Source: Streptomyces monomycini (GTDB taxonomy: Bacteria > Actinomycetota > Actinomycetes > Streptomycetales > Streptomycetaceae). From it: a DNA stretch of 64,000 nucleotides. Numbering within the stretch: the stretch's first letter is position 1; each line of letters opens with the position of its first letter. Positions 23,531 to 31,043 of this stretch are shown in pieces. The position numbers and the translations under genes were made by a program. Location: contig NZ_JAFIQY010000025.1 of the NCBI RefSeq assembly GCF_022271435.1, positions 53,824 through 117,823 on the forward strand. The letters run 5' to 3'. A model generated the notes under the pieces. That model saw only the letters and a program-made list of their open reading frames with translations. It was not told where the DNA came from and searched no databases.

Positions 23531-25393
23531 ATGGCCCTCATGGGGGACAAGGCAAGGTTGTTGGAGACAGGCCGGTTTGTGCACGCGCCCGACGACGGGC
23601 GCGAATCCGGGACACCGGGTGGACGGGACACCGTGCTTCCGGACCAGCGTGATGCCGACATGCCGCTGGACGTGATCGAGGCCGACGCCGCCGCGGAGGC
23701 GTCCGAAGCCGTGACCGAAGCCCACCACCGCCGGGCCGCCGAAGCCGGCGACACCGCCGCCATGAGCGTGCTGGGCGCGATGCTGCTGCGCCGCGGCGAC
23801 CTGGACGGCGCCGAACCGTACCTGCGCTCCGCCACCGCGGCGGGCGACCGCGCGGCCGCCAACAACCTGGGCGTCCTGCTGCACCAGCGCGGGTACGCCG
23901 ACGAGGCGGCGGGCTGGTGGCGTATCGCCGCCGTCGCCGGATCCGCCGCGGCCGCCCACGCGCTCGGCCGCTTCTACCGGGAGCGCGGCGACGAGCCCGC
24001 GGCCGAGTACTGGCTGCGCCAGTCCGCCGAGTCGGGACACTGCCTCGGCGCGTACGCCCTCGCCGACCTCCTGGAGCACCGCGGCGACGTGGGCGCCGAG
24101 CGCTGGTTCCGCGCCGCCGCCGAGCGCGGGCACCGCGAAGCCGCGTACCGCCTCGCCCGCCTGCTGGACGACCGCGCCAACGCCCTGGGCGGCGACGGTA
24201 CCCCGGACGCCGAGGCCGAGCAGTGGTACCGCCAGGCCGCCGCGCGCGGGCACCGTCGCGCCGCACTGCACCTGGGCACGCTCCTGGAGGAGCGCGGGGA
24301 AACCCAGGAAGCGGGCCGCTGGTACCTGACCGCGGCCAAGGGCGGTGAGGCGCGGGCCGCCTGCGCCCTCGGCTTCCTGCTGCGCGACGCGGGCGACGAG
24401 GAGAGCGCCGCCGAGTGGTGGCGCCGCGCCGCCCAGGACGGCGACGGCAATGCCGCCAACGCGCTGGGCGCGCTGCACGCCGACCGGGGCGAGACGCAGA
24501 CCGCCGAACGCTGGTACCGCGCCGCATTGGACGCGGGCGATGTGAACGGCGCGTACAACATCGGCCTGCTCTGCGCCGAACAGGGCCGGGAGGGCCGCGG
24601 CGAGCAGTGGTACCGCCGCGCCGCCTACGCCGGACACCGCGAGGCCGCCAACGCGCTCGCCATCATGCTGCTCCAGCGCGGCGACTCGGCGGGCGCCGAG
24701 CCGTGGTTCTCCAAGGCCGCCGAGGCGGGCAGCGTGGACGCCGCCTTCAACCTCGGCATCCTGTACGCGGAACGCGGCGCGGAGCGGATGGCGCACGAGT
24801 GGTACGAGCGCGCCGCGGCGGCCGGGCACACCGAGGCGGCCCTCCAGGTGGCCATCGTCCACCTGCGCGACGGTGACACGGAGGCCGCCGAGCGGCACCT
24901 GCGCTGCGCGGCGGACGGCGGCAGCGCCGAGGCGGCGTTCCGCCTCGCCGACCTGCTGGACCGCCGCGACGGTGGCGCGGTCGAGCGACGGCAGGACGCC
25001 GAGTGCACCCGGTGGTACGAGCACGCCGCGCGGCAGGGGCACCGGCGCGCCCAGGTCCGGGTTGGCATGTTCGCGGCGGCGCGGGGCGATGTGGTCGAGG
25101 CCGCGCGCTGGTACCGCGCCGCGGCCGAGGCGGGCAGCCGCAACGGCGCCTTCAACCTCGGCCTGCTGCTGGCCCGGGAGGGCAGTCTGCCCGAGGCCGC
25201 CCTGTGGTGGACCCGCGCCGCCGAGGACGGGCACGGGCGCGCCGCCCTGCGGCTGGCCCTGCTCGCCGCCCGGCGCGGCGCCCTCGCCGAGGGGCACCAG
25301 TGGTGCCGGCGGGCCGTGGAACTGGGGCCGCCGGAGGTCGCGGAGCGCGCGGCGCGGCTGCGCGAGGCGCTCCAGGAGGAGCTGAGCGCGTAG
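23531..25393 (+). CDS. Sel1-like/TPR repeat protein
   Basis: A 620-residue solenoid protein built from about fourteen ~36-residue Sel1-like (TPR-related) repeats from about residue 65 onward, each close to the pattern AEAG-x-AAxxLGxLLxxRGD-xxxAExWYRxAA. The first 60 residues are polar and unrelated to the repeats. Such proteins act as scaffolds in protein complexes. No signal peptide. ATG at 23531 is used, but an ATG at 23540 (MGDKARLL) is an equally good start; neither has a clear ribosome site. The gene is flanked on both sides by identical initiator tRNA genes. Confidence 0.88.
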   Translation: MALMGDKARLLETGRFVHAPDDGRESGTPGGRDTVLPDQRDADMPLDVIEADAAAEASEAVTEAHHRRAAEAGDTAAMSVLGAMLLRRGDLDGAEPYLRSATAAGDRAAANNLGVLLHQRGYADEAAGWWRIAAVAGSAAAAHALGRFYRERGDEPAAEYWLRQSAESGHCLGAYALADLLEHRGDVGAERWFRAAAERGHREAAYRLARLLDDRANALGGDGTPDAEAEQWYRQAAARGHRRAALHLGTLLEERGETQEAGRWYLTAAKGGEARAACALGFLLRDAGDEESAAEWWRRAAQDGDGNAANALGALHADRGETQTAERWYRAALDAGDVNGAYNIGLLCAEQGREGRGEQWYRRAAYAGHREAANALAIMLLQRGDSAGAEPWFSKAAEAGSVDAAFNLGILYAERGAERMAHEWYERAAAAGHTEAALQVAIVHLRDGDTEAAERHLRCAADGGSAEAAFRLADLLDRRDGGAVERRQDAECTRWYEHAARQGHRRAQVRVGMFAAARGDVVEAARWYRAAAEAGSRNGAFNLGLLLAREGSLPEAALWWTRAAEDGHGRAALRLALLAARRGALAEGHQWCRRAVELGPPEVAERAARLREALQEELSA

Positions 25394-25508
25394 GACGACG
25401 CGTGCGGGAGGCGGGCGCGTCGTACGGGGCCGGGCTGCTCCGTACGACGCTGTCCACCCGCGACCCGGTGCCCCGGATGCCGCTGGCCCCAGCCCGACGG
25501 AACGTGAT

Positions 25509-25538
25509 TTGCGCTGGTCGTCGCGGTGCGGTTACAGT
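25509..25538 (+). promoter_or_regulatory. Promoter of initiator tRNA copy 2
   Basis: TTGCGC (25509-25514), an 18-base spacer and TACAGT (25533-25538) lie 13 bases upstream of the tRNA, good spacing for a principal-sigma promoter. The corresponding region of copy 1 is different beyond the last ~9 bases before the tRNA. Confidence 0.55.
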
Positions 25539-25551
25539 AGACACACAACGG

Positions 25552-25625
25552 CGCGGGGTGGAGCAGCTCGGTAGCTCGCTGGGCTCATAACCCAGAGGTC
25601 GCAGGTTCAAATCCTGTCCCCGCTA
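25552..25625 (+). tRNA. Initiator tRNA-fMet (CAT), copy 2
   Basis: The 74 bases are identical to the copy at 23249, with the same CAT anticodon, three G-C pairs in the anticodon stem and 1:72 mismatch. About seven bases upstream and several downstream are also identical, indicating duplication or gene conversion. CCA is not encoded. Confidence 0.97.
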
Positions 25626-25630
25626 CTGAA

Positions 25631-25668
25631 GACGAAGGCCCGGATTCTCAGGAATCCGGGCCTTCGTC
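25631..25668 (+). terminator. Terminator of initiator tRNA copy 2
   Basis: GACGAAGGCCCGGATTC (25631-25647) pairs with GAATCCGGGCCTTCGTC (25652-25668), a 17-bp perfect stem with a four-base loop. It is closely related to the copy-1 terminator, with compensating changes in the upper stem. Confidence 0.85.
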
Positions 25669-25717
25669 GTATGGGCGCTCGGAGCTTCGCCGTACGGGCG
25701 CGCGGGGTGCCGGCGCG

Positions 25718-25912
25718 TCATCCGGCGCCGCGTTCGCCCTTCGGGCCCCGGCCGCGCTCGGTGCGCGGGCCCCGGCTGCGCCGGCCCTCCTCGTTCTGGA
25801 GGATCTCGTTGGCCTCCTCGTTGGCCTGCTGATCGTTGATACCGCTGTTCTCGGCGTCCTTGCGGAGCCGGGCGCGGCGCTTGTCGTAGTCCTTGCTGCC
25901 GGGCTCGGGCAC
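25718..25912 (-). CDS. Small charged hypothetical protein
   Basis: A 64-residue hydrophilic protein, Lys/Arg/Glu-rich, with a helical segment (RRARLRKDAENSGINDQQAN) and an Arg/Gly-rich C-terminus; probably partly disordered. I recognise it as a type of small conserved streptomycete protein without assigned function. GTG at 25912 is preceded by AGGAGG with an ideal 8-base spacer; a GTG at 25921 would overlap that site and is rejected. Confidence 0.68.
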   Translation of the reverse strand: MPEPGSKDYDKRRARLRKDAENSGINDQQANEEANEILQNEEGRRSRGPRTERGRGPKGERGAG

Positions 25913-26078
25913 GGTGACCACCTCCTGGGCCCTGGGTGCCCCGGCGGATCGGTCGAAAACGCCTTAACCGGGACGATTCAGGGGTGTGGGGGAGGCGCAT
26001 ACGCCGAAGAGCCCGCACCGGACGGCGCGGGCTCTCTCCGTGGGCGGGCCGGCGCCGGTGGCGCGGCCGTCGCCCGGG

Positions 26079-26498
26079 TCAGCTGTGGGAGTGGCAGTTC
26101 GGGCAGATGCCCCGGTACGTCACCGACACCTCGGAGACCTGGAAGCCGAACCGTTCCGGCACCGGCAGGGCGGCGAGCGGGTCGCTGTCCAGGTGGACGT
26201 CCCTTATCGTCCCGCACCGCGAGCACACCAGGTGCTGGTGGTCGTGGTGGGCGTTGGGGTCGTACCGCTTGGCGCGGCCGTCCGTGCTGACCTCCAGCAC
26301 CTCGCCGAGCGAGACCAGCTCGCCGAGCGTGTTGTACACGGTCGCGCGCGAGATCTCCGGCAGGCGCTCGGTCGCCCGGGCGTGCACTTCGTCAGCGGTG
26401 TAGTGGACGTGGTCCCCGTCGAGGACCTCGGCGACGACGCGTCGCTGCGCGGTCAGCCGCCAGCCGCGTCCCCGGAGTCGTTCCAGCAGGTCACTCAT
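26079..26498 (-). CDS. catR: Fur-family regulator, probable catalase repressor CatR
   Basis: A 139-residue Fur/PerR-type repressor. An N-terminal winged helix (LTAQRRVVAEVL ... ISRATVYNTLGELVSLGEV, about residues 15-70) is followed by the dimerisation domain with HHDHQHLVCSRCG (near 90-102) and a C-terminal CPNC pair, giving the metal ligands and a structural Cys4 zinc site. Divergent orientation next to a catalase gene, with a 7-1-7 inverted repeat over the catalase promoter, matches the CatR-CatA arrangement known in S. coelicolor, where peroxide inactivates the repressor. ATG at 26498 has AGGTG about 6 bases upstream. Confidence 0.88.
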   Translation of the reverse strand: MSDLLERLRGRGWRLTAQRRVVAEVLDGDHVHYTADEVHARATERLPEISRATVYNTLGELVSLGEVLEVSTDGRAKRYDPNAHHDHQHLVCSRCGTIRDVHLDSDPLAALPVPERFGFQVSEVSVTYRGICPNCHSHS

Positions 26499-26579
26499 GC
26501 CAATCACCTATCAGTCAGATAAGGCCAGGGTAGCAGTGGCTCGTCCATCACCGGATCCGGTACGAGTTTCGGGTTCTTC

Positions 26580-26607
26580 TTGACTTAGACAATGTCCAAT
26601 GTAGGAT
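26580..26607 (+). promoter_or_regulatory. Catalase promoter with Fur-family 7-1-7 operator
   Basis: TTGACT (26580-26585), a 16-base spacer and TAGGAT (26602-26607) form a principal-sigma promoter. Inside the spacer TTAGACA-A-TGTCCAA (26585-26599) is a 7-1-7 inverted repeat with one mismatch, the geometry of PerR/Fur operators, so repressor binding would block this promoter. Confidence 0.75.
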
Positions 26608-26654
26608 CGGTTTCGGCGCAAGCCAAGGGCAGGTTCATGACTCAGGAGGCGCAC

Positions 26655-28118
26655 GTGTCGGTACAGAGCAGCACCGGACCGCTGACCACGGAGGCCGGGG
26701 CTCCGGTCGCGGACAATCAGAACAGCGAGACGGCTGGCATCGGCGGTCCCGGACTCATCCAGGACCAGCTCCTGATGGAGAAGCTCGCGCACTTCAACCG
26801 CGAGCGCATCCCGGAGCGTGTGGTGCACGCCCGCGGCGCCGGCGCCTACGGCACGTTCACCCTGACCGCGGACGTCTCGCGGTACACCCGCGCCAAGTTC
26901 CTCTCCGAGGTCGGCAAGCAGACCGAGACGTTCCTGCGGTTCTCCACGGTCGCCGGCAACCTCGGCTCCGCCGACGCGGTGCGCGACCCGCGCGGCTTCG
27001 CGCTGAAGTTCTACACCGAAGAGGGCAACTACGACCTCGTCGGCAACAACACCCCGGTGTTCTTCATCAAGGACGCCATCAAGTTCCCCGACTTCATCCA
27101 CACCCAGAAGCGCGACCCGTACACCGGCTCGCAGGAGGCGGACAACGTCTGGGACTTCTGGGGTCTGTCGCCCGAGTCCACCCACCAGGTGACCTGGCTC
27201 TTCGGTGACCGCGGCATCCCGGCGTCCTACCGCCACATGGACGGCTTCGGCTCGCACACCTACCAGTGGAACAACGAGGCCGGCGAGGTCTTCTGGGTCA
27301 AGTACCACTTCAAGACCGACCAGGGCATCAAGTGCCTCACCCAGCCGGAGGCCGACAAGCTCGCCGGTGAGGACCCGGACAGCCACCAGCGCGACCTGCG
27401 CGAGTCCATCGAGCGCGGCGAGTTCCCGAGCTGGACCGTCCAGGTGCAGATCATGCCGGCCGCCGACGCCGCGACGTACCGCTTCAACCCGTTCGACCTG
27501 ACCAAGGTCTGGCCGCACGCGGACTACCCGCCGATCGAGATCGGCAAGCTGGAGCTCAACCGCAACCCGGAGAACGTCTTCGCCGAGGTCGAGCAGTCGA
27601 TCTTCTCCCCGCACCACTTCGTGCCGGGCATCGGCCCGTCCCCCGACAAGATGCTCCAGGGCCGGCTGTTCGCGTACGGCGACGCCCACCGCTACCGCGT
27701 CGGGATCAACGCCGACCACCTGCCGGTCAACCGCCCGCACGCCACCGAGGCCCGCTCGCACGGCCGCGACGGCGCGCTCTACGACGGCCGGCACGGCGGC
27801 GCGAAGAACTACGAGCCGAACAGCTTCGGCGGCCCGGTGGAGACCGGCCGGGCGATGTGGCAGCCGATCGCGGTGAGCGGCACGACCGGTGAGTCTCAGG
27901 CTCCTTCGCACGCCGAGGACAACGACTACGTGCAGGCCGGCAACCTGTACCGCCTGATGACGGAAGAGGAGAAGGAGCGCCTGGTCGGCAACCTGGCCGG
28001 CTTCATCTCCAAGGTCTCGCGCGACGACATAGCCCAGCGCGCGATCGAGAACTTCCGCAAGGCGGACCCCGACTACGGCAAGCGGCTGGAGGCCGCGGTC
28101 CAGGCCCTGCGCGGCTGA
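26655..28118 (+). CDS. catA: Monofunctional heme catalase
   Basis: A 487-residue clade-3-type catalase that dismutates hydrogen peroxide in the cytoplasm. The distal histidine is in RVVHARGAGAYG (His58), the distal asparagine in the NYDLVGNNTPVFF stretch near residue 131, and the proximal heme-ligand tyrosine in RLFAYGDAHRYR (Tyr341). GTG at 26655 follows AGGAGG by 5 bases; ATG at 26637 is in frame but has a poorer site. Divergent from the Fur-type regulator, it is probably repressed by it until peroxide appears. A terminator hairpin follows. Confidence 0.95.
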   Translation: MSVQSSTGPLTTEAGAPVADNQNSETAGIGGPGLIQDQLLMEKLAHFNRERIPERVVHARGAGAYGTFTLTADVSRYTRAKFLSEVGKQTETFLRFSTVAGNLGSADAVRDPRGFALKFYTEEGNYDLVGNNTPVFFIKDAIKFPDFIHTQKRDPYTGSQEADNVWDFWGLSPESTHQVTWLFGDRGIPASYRHMDGFGSHTYQWNNEAGEVFWVKYHFKTDQGIKCLTQPEADKLAGEDPDSHQRDLRESIERGEFPSWTVQVQIMPAADAATYRFNPFDLTKVWPHADYPPIEIGKLELNRNPENVFAEVEQSIFSPHHFVPGIGPSPDKMLQGRLFAYGDAHRYRVGINADHLPVNRPHATEARSHGRDGALYDGRHGGAKNYEPNSFGGPVETGRAMWQPIAVSGTTGESQAPSHAEDNDYVQAGNLYRLMTEEEKERLVGNLAGFISKVSRDDIAQRAIENFRKADPDYGKRLEAAVQALRG

Positions 28119-28138
28119 CCCTTCCCTTGCCGTAACAC

Positions 28139-28175
28139 CGAAGAGGCCGGACGCCAATGGGCTCCGGCCTCTTCG
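28139..28175 (+). terminator. Catalase terminator
   Basis: CGAAGAGGCCGGA (28139-28151) pairs with TCCGGCCTCTTCG (28163-28175), a perfect 13-bp stem with an 11-base loop, 21 bases after the catalase stop codon. Confidence 0.75.
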
Positions 28176-28355
28176 CGTGCGCGCGGGCGGTCACGCAGCC
28201 GCGCGCACCGTACGCCGTACGCCCGCCCGCCGTCACCGCGCCGCGAGGGCCGTCACCGCATCGCGGGGGCCGGCACTCTCGCGGCAACGGCCGTCGCCGC
28301 GCGCCGTGAGAGCCACCACCCCACGGCGCCGGCCGTCATGTCGGCGTGAGGCCTC

Positions 28356-28775
28356 TCACGCCGGTACGGGGGTGACCCGCTCCTCGCGCTGTTCCGGTAC
28401 CGACGCCCGGCACCGGATGATGTCGCGGACCGACACGATCCCCACCGGCTCCAGGTCGTCGAGGACGATGAGATGCCGGAAGCCGCCGTGCACCATGGCG
28501 GTGGCGGCCTCGTCGAGCGTCCACTCCGGAGCGGCGAAGACCACGTCCGAGGTCGTGTGGGCCTGCGCGGTCTCCCGGTCCGGGTCCTCTCCCGCGCCCA
28601 GCGAGTTGAGGATGTCGCGCTCGGTGAGGATGCCGAGGCCGCTGGTGTCCGTGTCCAGGACGACGGCCGCGCCGACGCGCCGCGCGGCCATCAGACGGGC
28701 TGCCTGGCGCAGGGTGTGGGCGGGCCCGATGGTGAGGACCACCGTGCTCATGGCGTTGCGCACGTACATGGGCAT
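28356..28775 (-). CDS. Two-CBS-domain protein
   Basis: A 139-residue protein made of two CBS motifs (about residues 8-60 and 75-125; ARRVGAAVVLDTDTSGLGILTERDIL and HGGFRHLIVLDDLEPVGIVSVRDII, both shown here as family consensus stretches). CBS pairs bind adenine nucleotides and act as energy or redox sensors. No effector domain is attached. ATG at 28775 lies 12 bases after AAGGAGG; an ATG at 28769 is also possible. The upstream region carries tandem TTCACAAG repeats, possibly an operator. Confidence 0.85.
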   Translation of the reverse strand: MPMYVRNAMSTVVLTIGPAHTLRQAARLMAARRVGAAVVLDTDTSGLGILTERDILNSLGAGEDPDRETAQAHTTSDVVFAAPEWTLDEAATAMVHGGFRHLIVLDDLEPVGIVSVRDIIRCRASVPEQREERVTPVPA

Positions 28776-28824
28776 GGAATGGAGCCACCTCCTTGTCGCT
28801 TGCGGAGAGCACCTTGCGAATCGA

Positions 28825-28864
28825 TTCACAAGTTCACAAGCTCCGGTGTTCTCATGTTCACATG
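28825..28864. repeat. Tandem TTCACAAG repeats upstream of the CBS gene
   Basis: TTCACAAG occurs twice head-to-tail (28825-28832 and 28833-28840), followed by a related TGTTCTCATGTTCACATG stretch (28847-28864). This AT-richer patch stands out in a very GC-rich context and lies 50-90 bases upstream of the CBS gene start, a plausible regulator-binding or promoter region. Confidence 0.45.
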
Positions 28865-28959
28865 CGTCCGGGGGTGCAACAAGGGGCGCGGAACGGACGG
28901 TTTCCGTTCGCACGCCCCCGGGTGCCGGTCCGTCTGCCAGTACGGGCCGGGCCGCGCCT

Positions 28960-29763
28960 TCAGCGGCGCTCGTCGCCGACGTAACTGAGCAGTTCCTCGT
29001 GCAGCAGGCCGTTGGAGGCCGCGGCGTTCCCGCTGTGCGGCCCCGGCGCGCCGTCCAGGCCGGTGAACCGGCCGCCCGCCTCCTGCACGACGACGGCACA
29101 GGCCGCCATGTCCCACAGCGACAGCTCCGGCTCGGCGCAGATGTCCACCGAGCCCTCGGCGACCATCATGTACGGCCAGAAGTCGCCGTAGCCACGGGTG
29201 CGCCAGCAGTCCCGGGACAGTTCGAGGAAGCCGGGCAGCCGGCCCTGCTCCTCCCAGCCGGTGAGCGAGGAGTACGCGAACGACGCGTCCTGGATGCGGC
29301 CCACCTGCGAGGCCTGGAGCCGGCTCGCGGAGGTCAGACTGCGGCCCGTGTACGCGCCGAGGCCCTCCGCCGCCCACCAGCGGCGGTTCAGCGCGGGCGC
29401 GGAGACGACGCCGACCACCGGGCGGTCGCCGCCCTCGCCGCGCTCCATCAGGGCGATGAGCGTGGCCCAGACCGGTACCCCGCGCACGTAGTTCTTCGTG
29501 CCGTCGATGGGGTCGATGATCCAGCGGCGCGGCCCCGAGCCCTCGCTGCCGAACTCTTCGCCCAGGACGGCGTCGCGCGGACGGGCGCGCTGCAGATGAC
29601 CACGGATCAGTTCCTCGGCCGCCTTGTCGGCCTCGCTCACCGGAGTCATGTCCGGTTTGGTCTCGACCTTGAGGTCGAGTGCCTTGAACCGCTCCATGGT
29701 CGCGGCGTCGGCGGCGTCCGCCAGGACGTGGCCGAGGCGAAGGTCATCGTGATAGTCGGGCAT
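28960..29763 (-). CDS. hisN: Histidinol-phosphatase HisN (inositol monophosphatase family)
   Basis: A 267-residue IMPase-fold phosphatase, the actinobacterial enzyme that removes phosphate from L-histidinol phosphate in histidine synthesis. The Mg-binding motifs are visible: GEEFGSEG near residue 70, WIIDPIDGTKNY near residues 81-92 and LSLWDMAACAVVVQEAGG near 219-236. ATG at 29763 has no ribosome site; TACTGT ends six bases before it, so it is probably leaderless. No other his genes are adjacent. Confidence 0.9.
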   Translation of the reverse strand: MPDYHDDLRLGHVLADAADAATMERFKALDLKVETKPDMTPVSEADKAAEELIRGHLQRARPRDAVLGEEFGSEGSGPRRWIIDPIDGTKNYVRGVPVWATLIALMERGEGGDRPVVGVVSAPALNRRWWAAEGLGAYTGRSLTSASRLQASQVGRIQDASFAYSSLTGWEEQGRLPGFLELSRDCWRTRGYGDFWPYMMVAEGSVDICAEPELSLWDMAACAVVVQEAGGRFTGLDGAPGPHSGNAAASNGLLHEELLSYVGDERR

Positions 29764-29831
29764 GTGCGAACAGTATCGACTGGTCTCGGGCACGAGCCAC
29801 ATGACGCCGGTTGCCCGGCGCGTACGGACCC

Positions 29832-29860
29832 TTGACAGCCCCTGGCGGCGAGTCAATTCT
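29832..29860 (+). promoter_or_regulatory. Promoter of the TetR gene
   Basis: A perfect -35 TTGACA (29832-29837), 17-base spacer and AATTCT (29855-29860) lie 45 bases upstream of the TetR start codon. Confidence 0.55.
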
Positions 29861-29904
29861 GTGCGGCACACCGGCCATCTGGGCCGGCGGCCTGGGAGGC
29901 GACG

Positions 29905-30564
29905 ATGCCTACAGCGCGTGAATCCCTGCTGGACGCCGCCTACGCGGCGCTCGCGGCCAGGCCGTGGGCAGGCGTCCGGATGGTCGATGTCGCGGCCGAG
30001 GCCGGGGTGTCCCGGCAGACCCTCTACAACGAGTTCGGCAGCAAGGAAGGCCTGGCCAGGGCCCTGGTACGGCGAGAGACCGAAGGGTATATCGCCGGCG
30101 TCACCCGGGCCCTGGCGGCCCCGGGCGCCGGGCCGGGCGGGTCGGGAGGGACGGGTGGTGACGTGGAGGCCCGGGTGGTGGCCGCGGCCGCGTGGACCGT
30201 ACGGGCCGCACGGACCAATCCGCTCGTACGGGCGGCGCTGACGGGATGCTGGAGCGAGCGCCTGCCGACCCCGGCGGGCGGGATACCGGGACGGCGCGGA
30301 CCGTACCCCGGCGGCGCGAGCAGCCAGCCGGGGGCGCGCGCGGACGGGCTCCCGCCGGGACCGACCGACCTGGTGAGCAGGTTCAGCGACTGCGCGATGG
30401 CGGCGCTGGAGGCCGACTGGCCCAAGGAGGACCTCCCCGAACTGGGCACCGCCTGTGCCACCGCAGCCCGCCTCACCCTGTCGTACGTCGTCGCCCCCGC
30501 CGAACCGGAAGACCTCACCCGCCAGCTCCACAGGGCCTTCGCCCACGCCAACCACCGCCCCTGA
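29905..30564 (+). CDS. TetR-family transcriptional regulator
   Basis: A 219-residue TetR protein. The HTH lies at residues 20-50 (VRMVDVAAEAGVSRQTLYNEFGSKEGL region). The C-terminal ligand domain includes a Gly-rich loop near residues 73-90 and a Gly/Pro-rich insertion near 130-155, so its effector cannot be predicted. ATG at 29905 has GGGAGG 5 bases upstream. It converges on the SMR exporter gene, which is a plausible but unproven target. A short hairpin (30568-30595) follows. Confidence 0.88.
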   Translation: MPTARESLLDAAYAALAARPWAGVRMVDVAAEAGVSRQTLYNEFGSKEGLARALVRRETEGYIAGVTRALAAPGAGPGGSGGTGGDVEARVVAAAAWTVRAARTNPLVRAALTGCWSERLPTPAGGIPGRRGPYPGGASSQPGARADGLPPGPTDLVSRFSDCAMAALEADWPKEDLPELGTACATAARLTLSYVVAPAEPEDLTRQLHRAFAHANHRP

Positions 30565-30567
30565 CCA

Positions 30568-30595
30568 CCGTCCGCGGCAACCGGAAGCCGGACGG
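30568..30595. terminator. Hairpin between TetR and SMR genes
   Basis: CCGTCCG (30568-30574) pairs with CGGACGG (30589-30595) across a 14-base loop between two convergent genes. Weak terminator candidate. Confidence 0.4.
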
Positions 30596-30629
30596 CAATA
30601 CAGCGCCTGACGACAGAACAGCGCTGGCC

Positions 30630-30953
30630 CTAGTGCGCCGACCCCGAAAGCTGAAGCCCGATCACGCCGACGATGACGAAGGCGATGGAGACGAGCTTGA
30701 GGGTGGAGACCAGGTCGCCGAGGAAGACCATGCCGTAGATCGCGGTGCCGGCGGCGCCGATGCCGGTCCACACCGCGTAGGCCGGGCCCACGTCCAGCTT
30801 CTTGAGCGAGAGGGTGAGCAGGCCGAAGCTGCCGAGGGCGAAACAGGCGAAGGCGATCGTGGGCCAGAGCCGGGTGAAGCCGTGGGAGAGCTTGAGACAG
30901 ACCGCGAACCCGGTCTCCAGGAGCCCCGCCACCACGACGAGCAGCCACGCCAT
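30630..30953 (-). CDS. SMR-family exporter, SugE/Gdx-like
   Basis: A 107-residue small multidrug resistance protein with four transmembrane helices. The essential Glu is in AGLLETGFAV (Glu13) and the WTGIGAAGTAIYG segment near residues 63-75 resembles the SugE/Gdx (guanidinium exporter) subtype rather than the drug-exporting Qac/EmrE subtype. Typical length. ATG at 30953 has CGGAGG 8 bases upstream; an earlier ATG is too close to the ribosome site. A -10-like CATAAT lies about 50-60 bases upstream. I looked for a guanidine riboswitch upstream and saw no convincing one. Confidence 0.88.
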   Translation of the reverse strand: MAWLLVVVAGLLETGFAVCLKLSHGFTRLWPTIAFACFALGSFGLLTLSLKKLDVGPAYAVWTGIGAAGTAIYGMVFLGDLVSTLKLVSIAFVIVGVIGLQLSGSAH

Positions 30954-31043
30954 GTCCATTGCCTCCGTACGGTCCGTGACCGCTTCGCCAGCCTTGGTGT
31001 GATTATGCATTCACCGCGGCGGCAGGGCAGCAAACTTGCGCGA

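Noticed and set aside
23249..25625. Integrated element bounded by duplicated tRNA ends
   Set aside because: Both tRNAs are complete genes with terminators; there is no integrase or foreign-looking cargo between them.
30954..31043. Guanidine riboswitch upstream of the SMR gene
   Set aside because: The short leader has no recognisable ykkC-type conserved elements.
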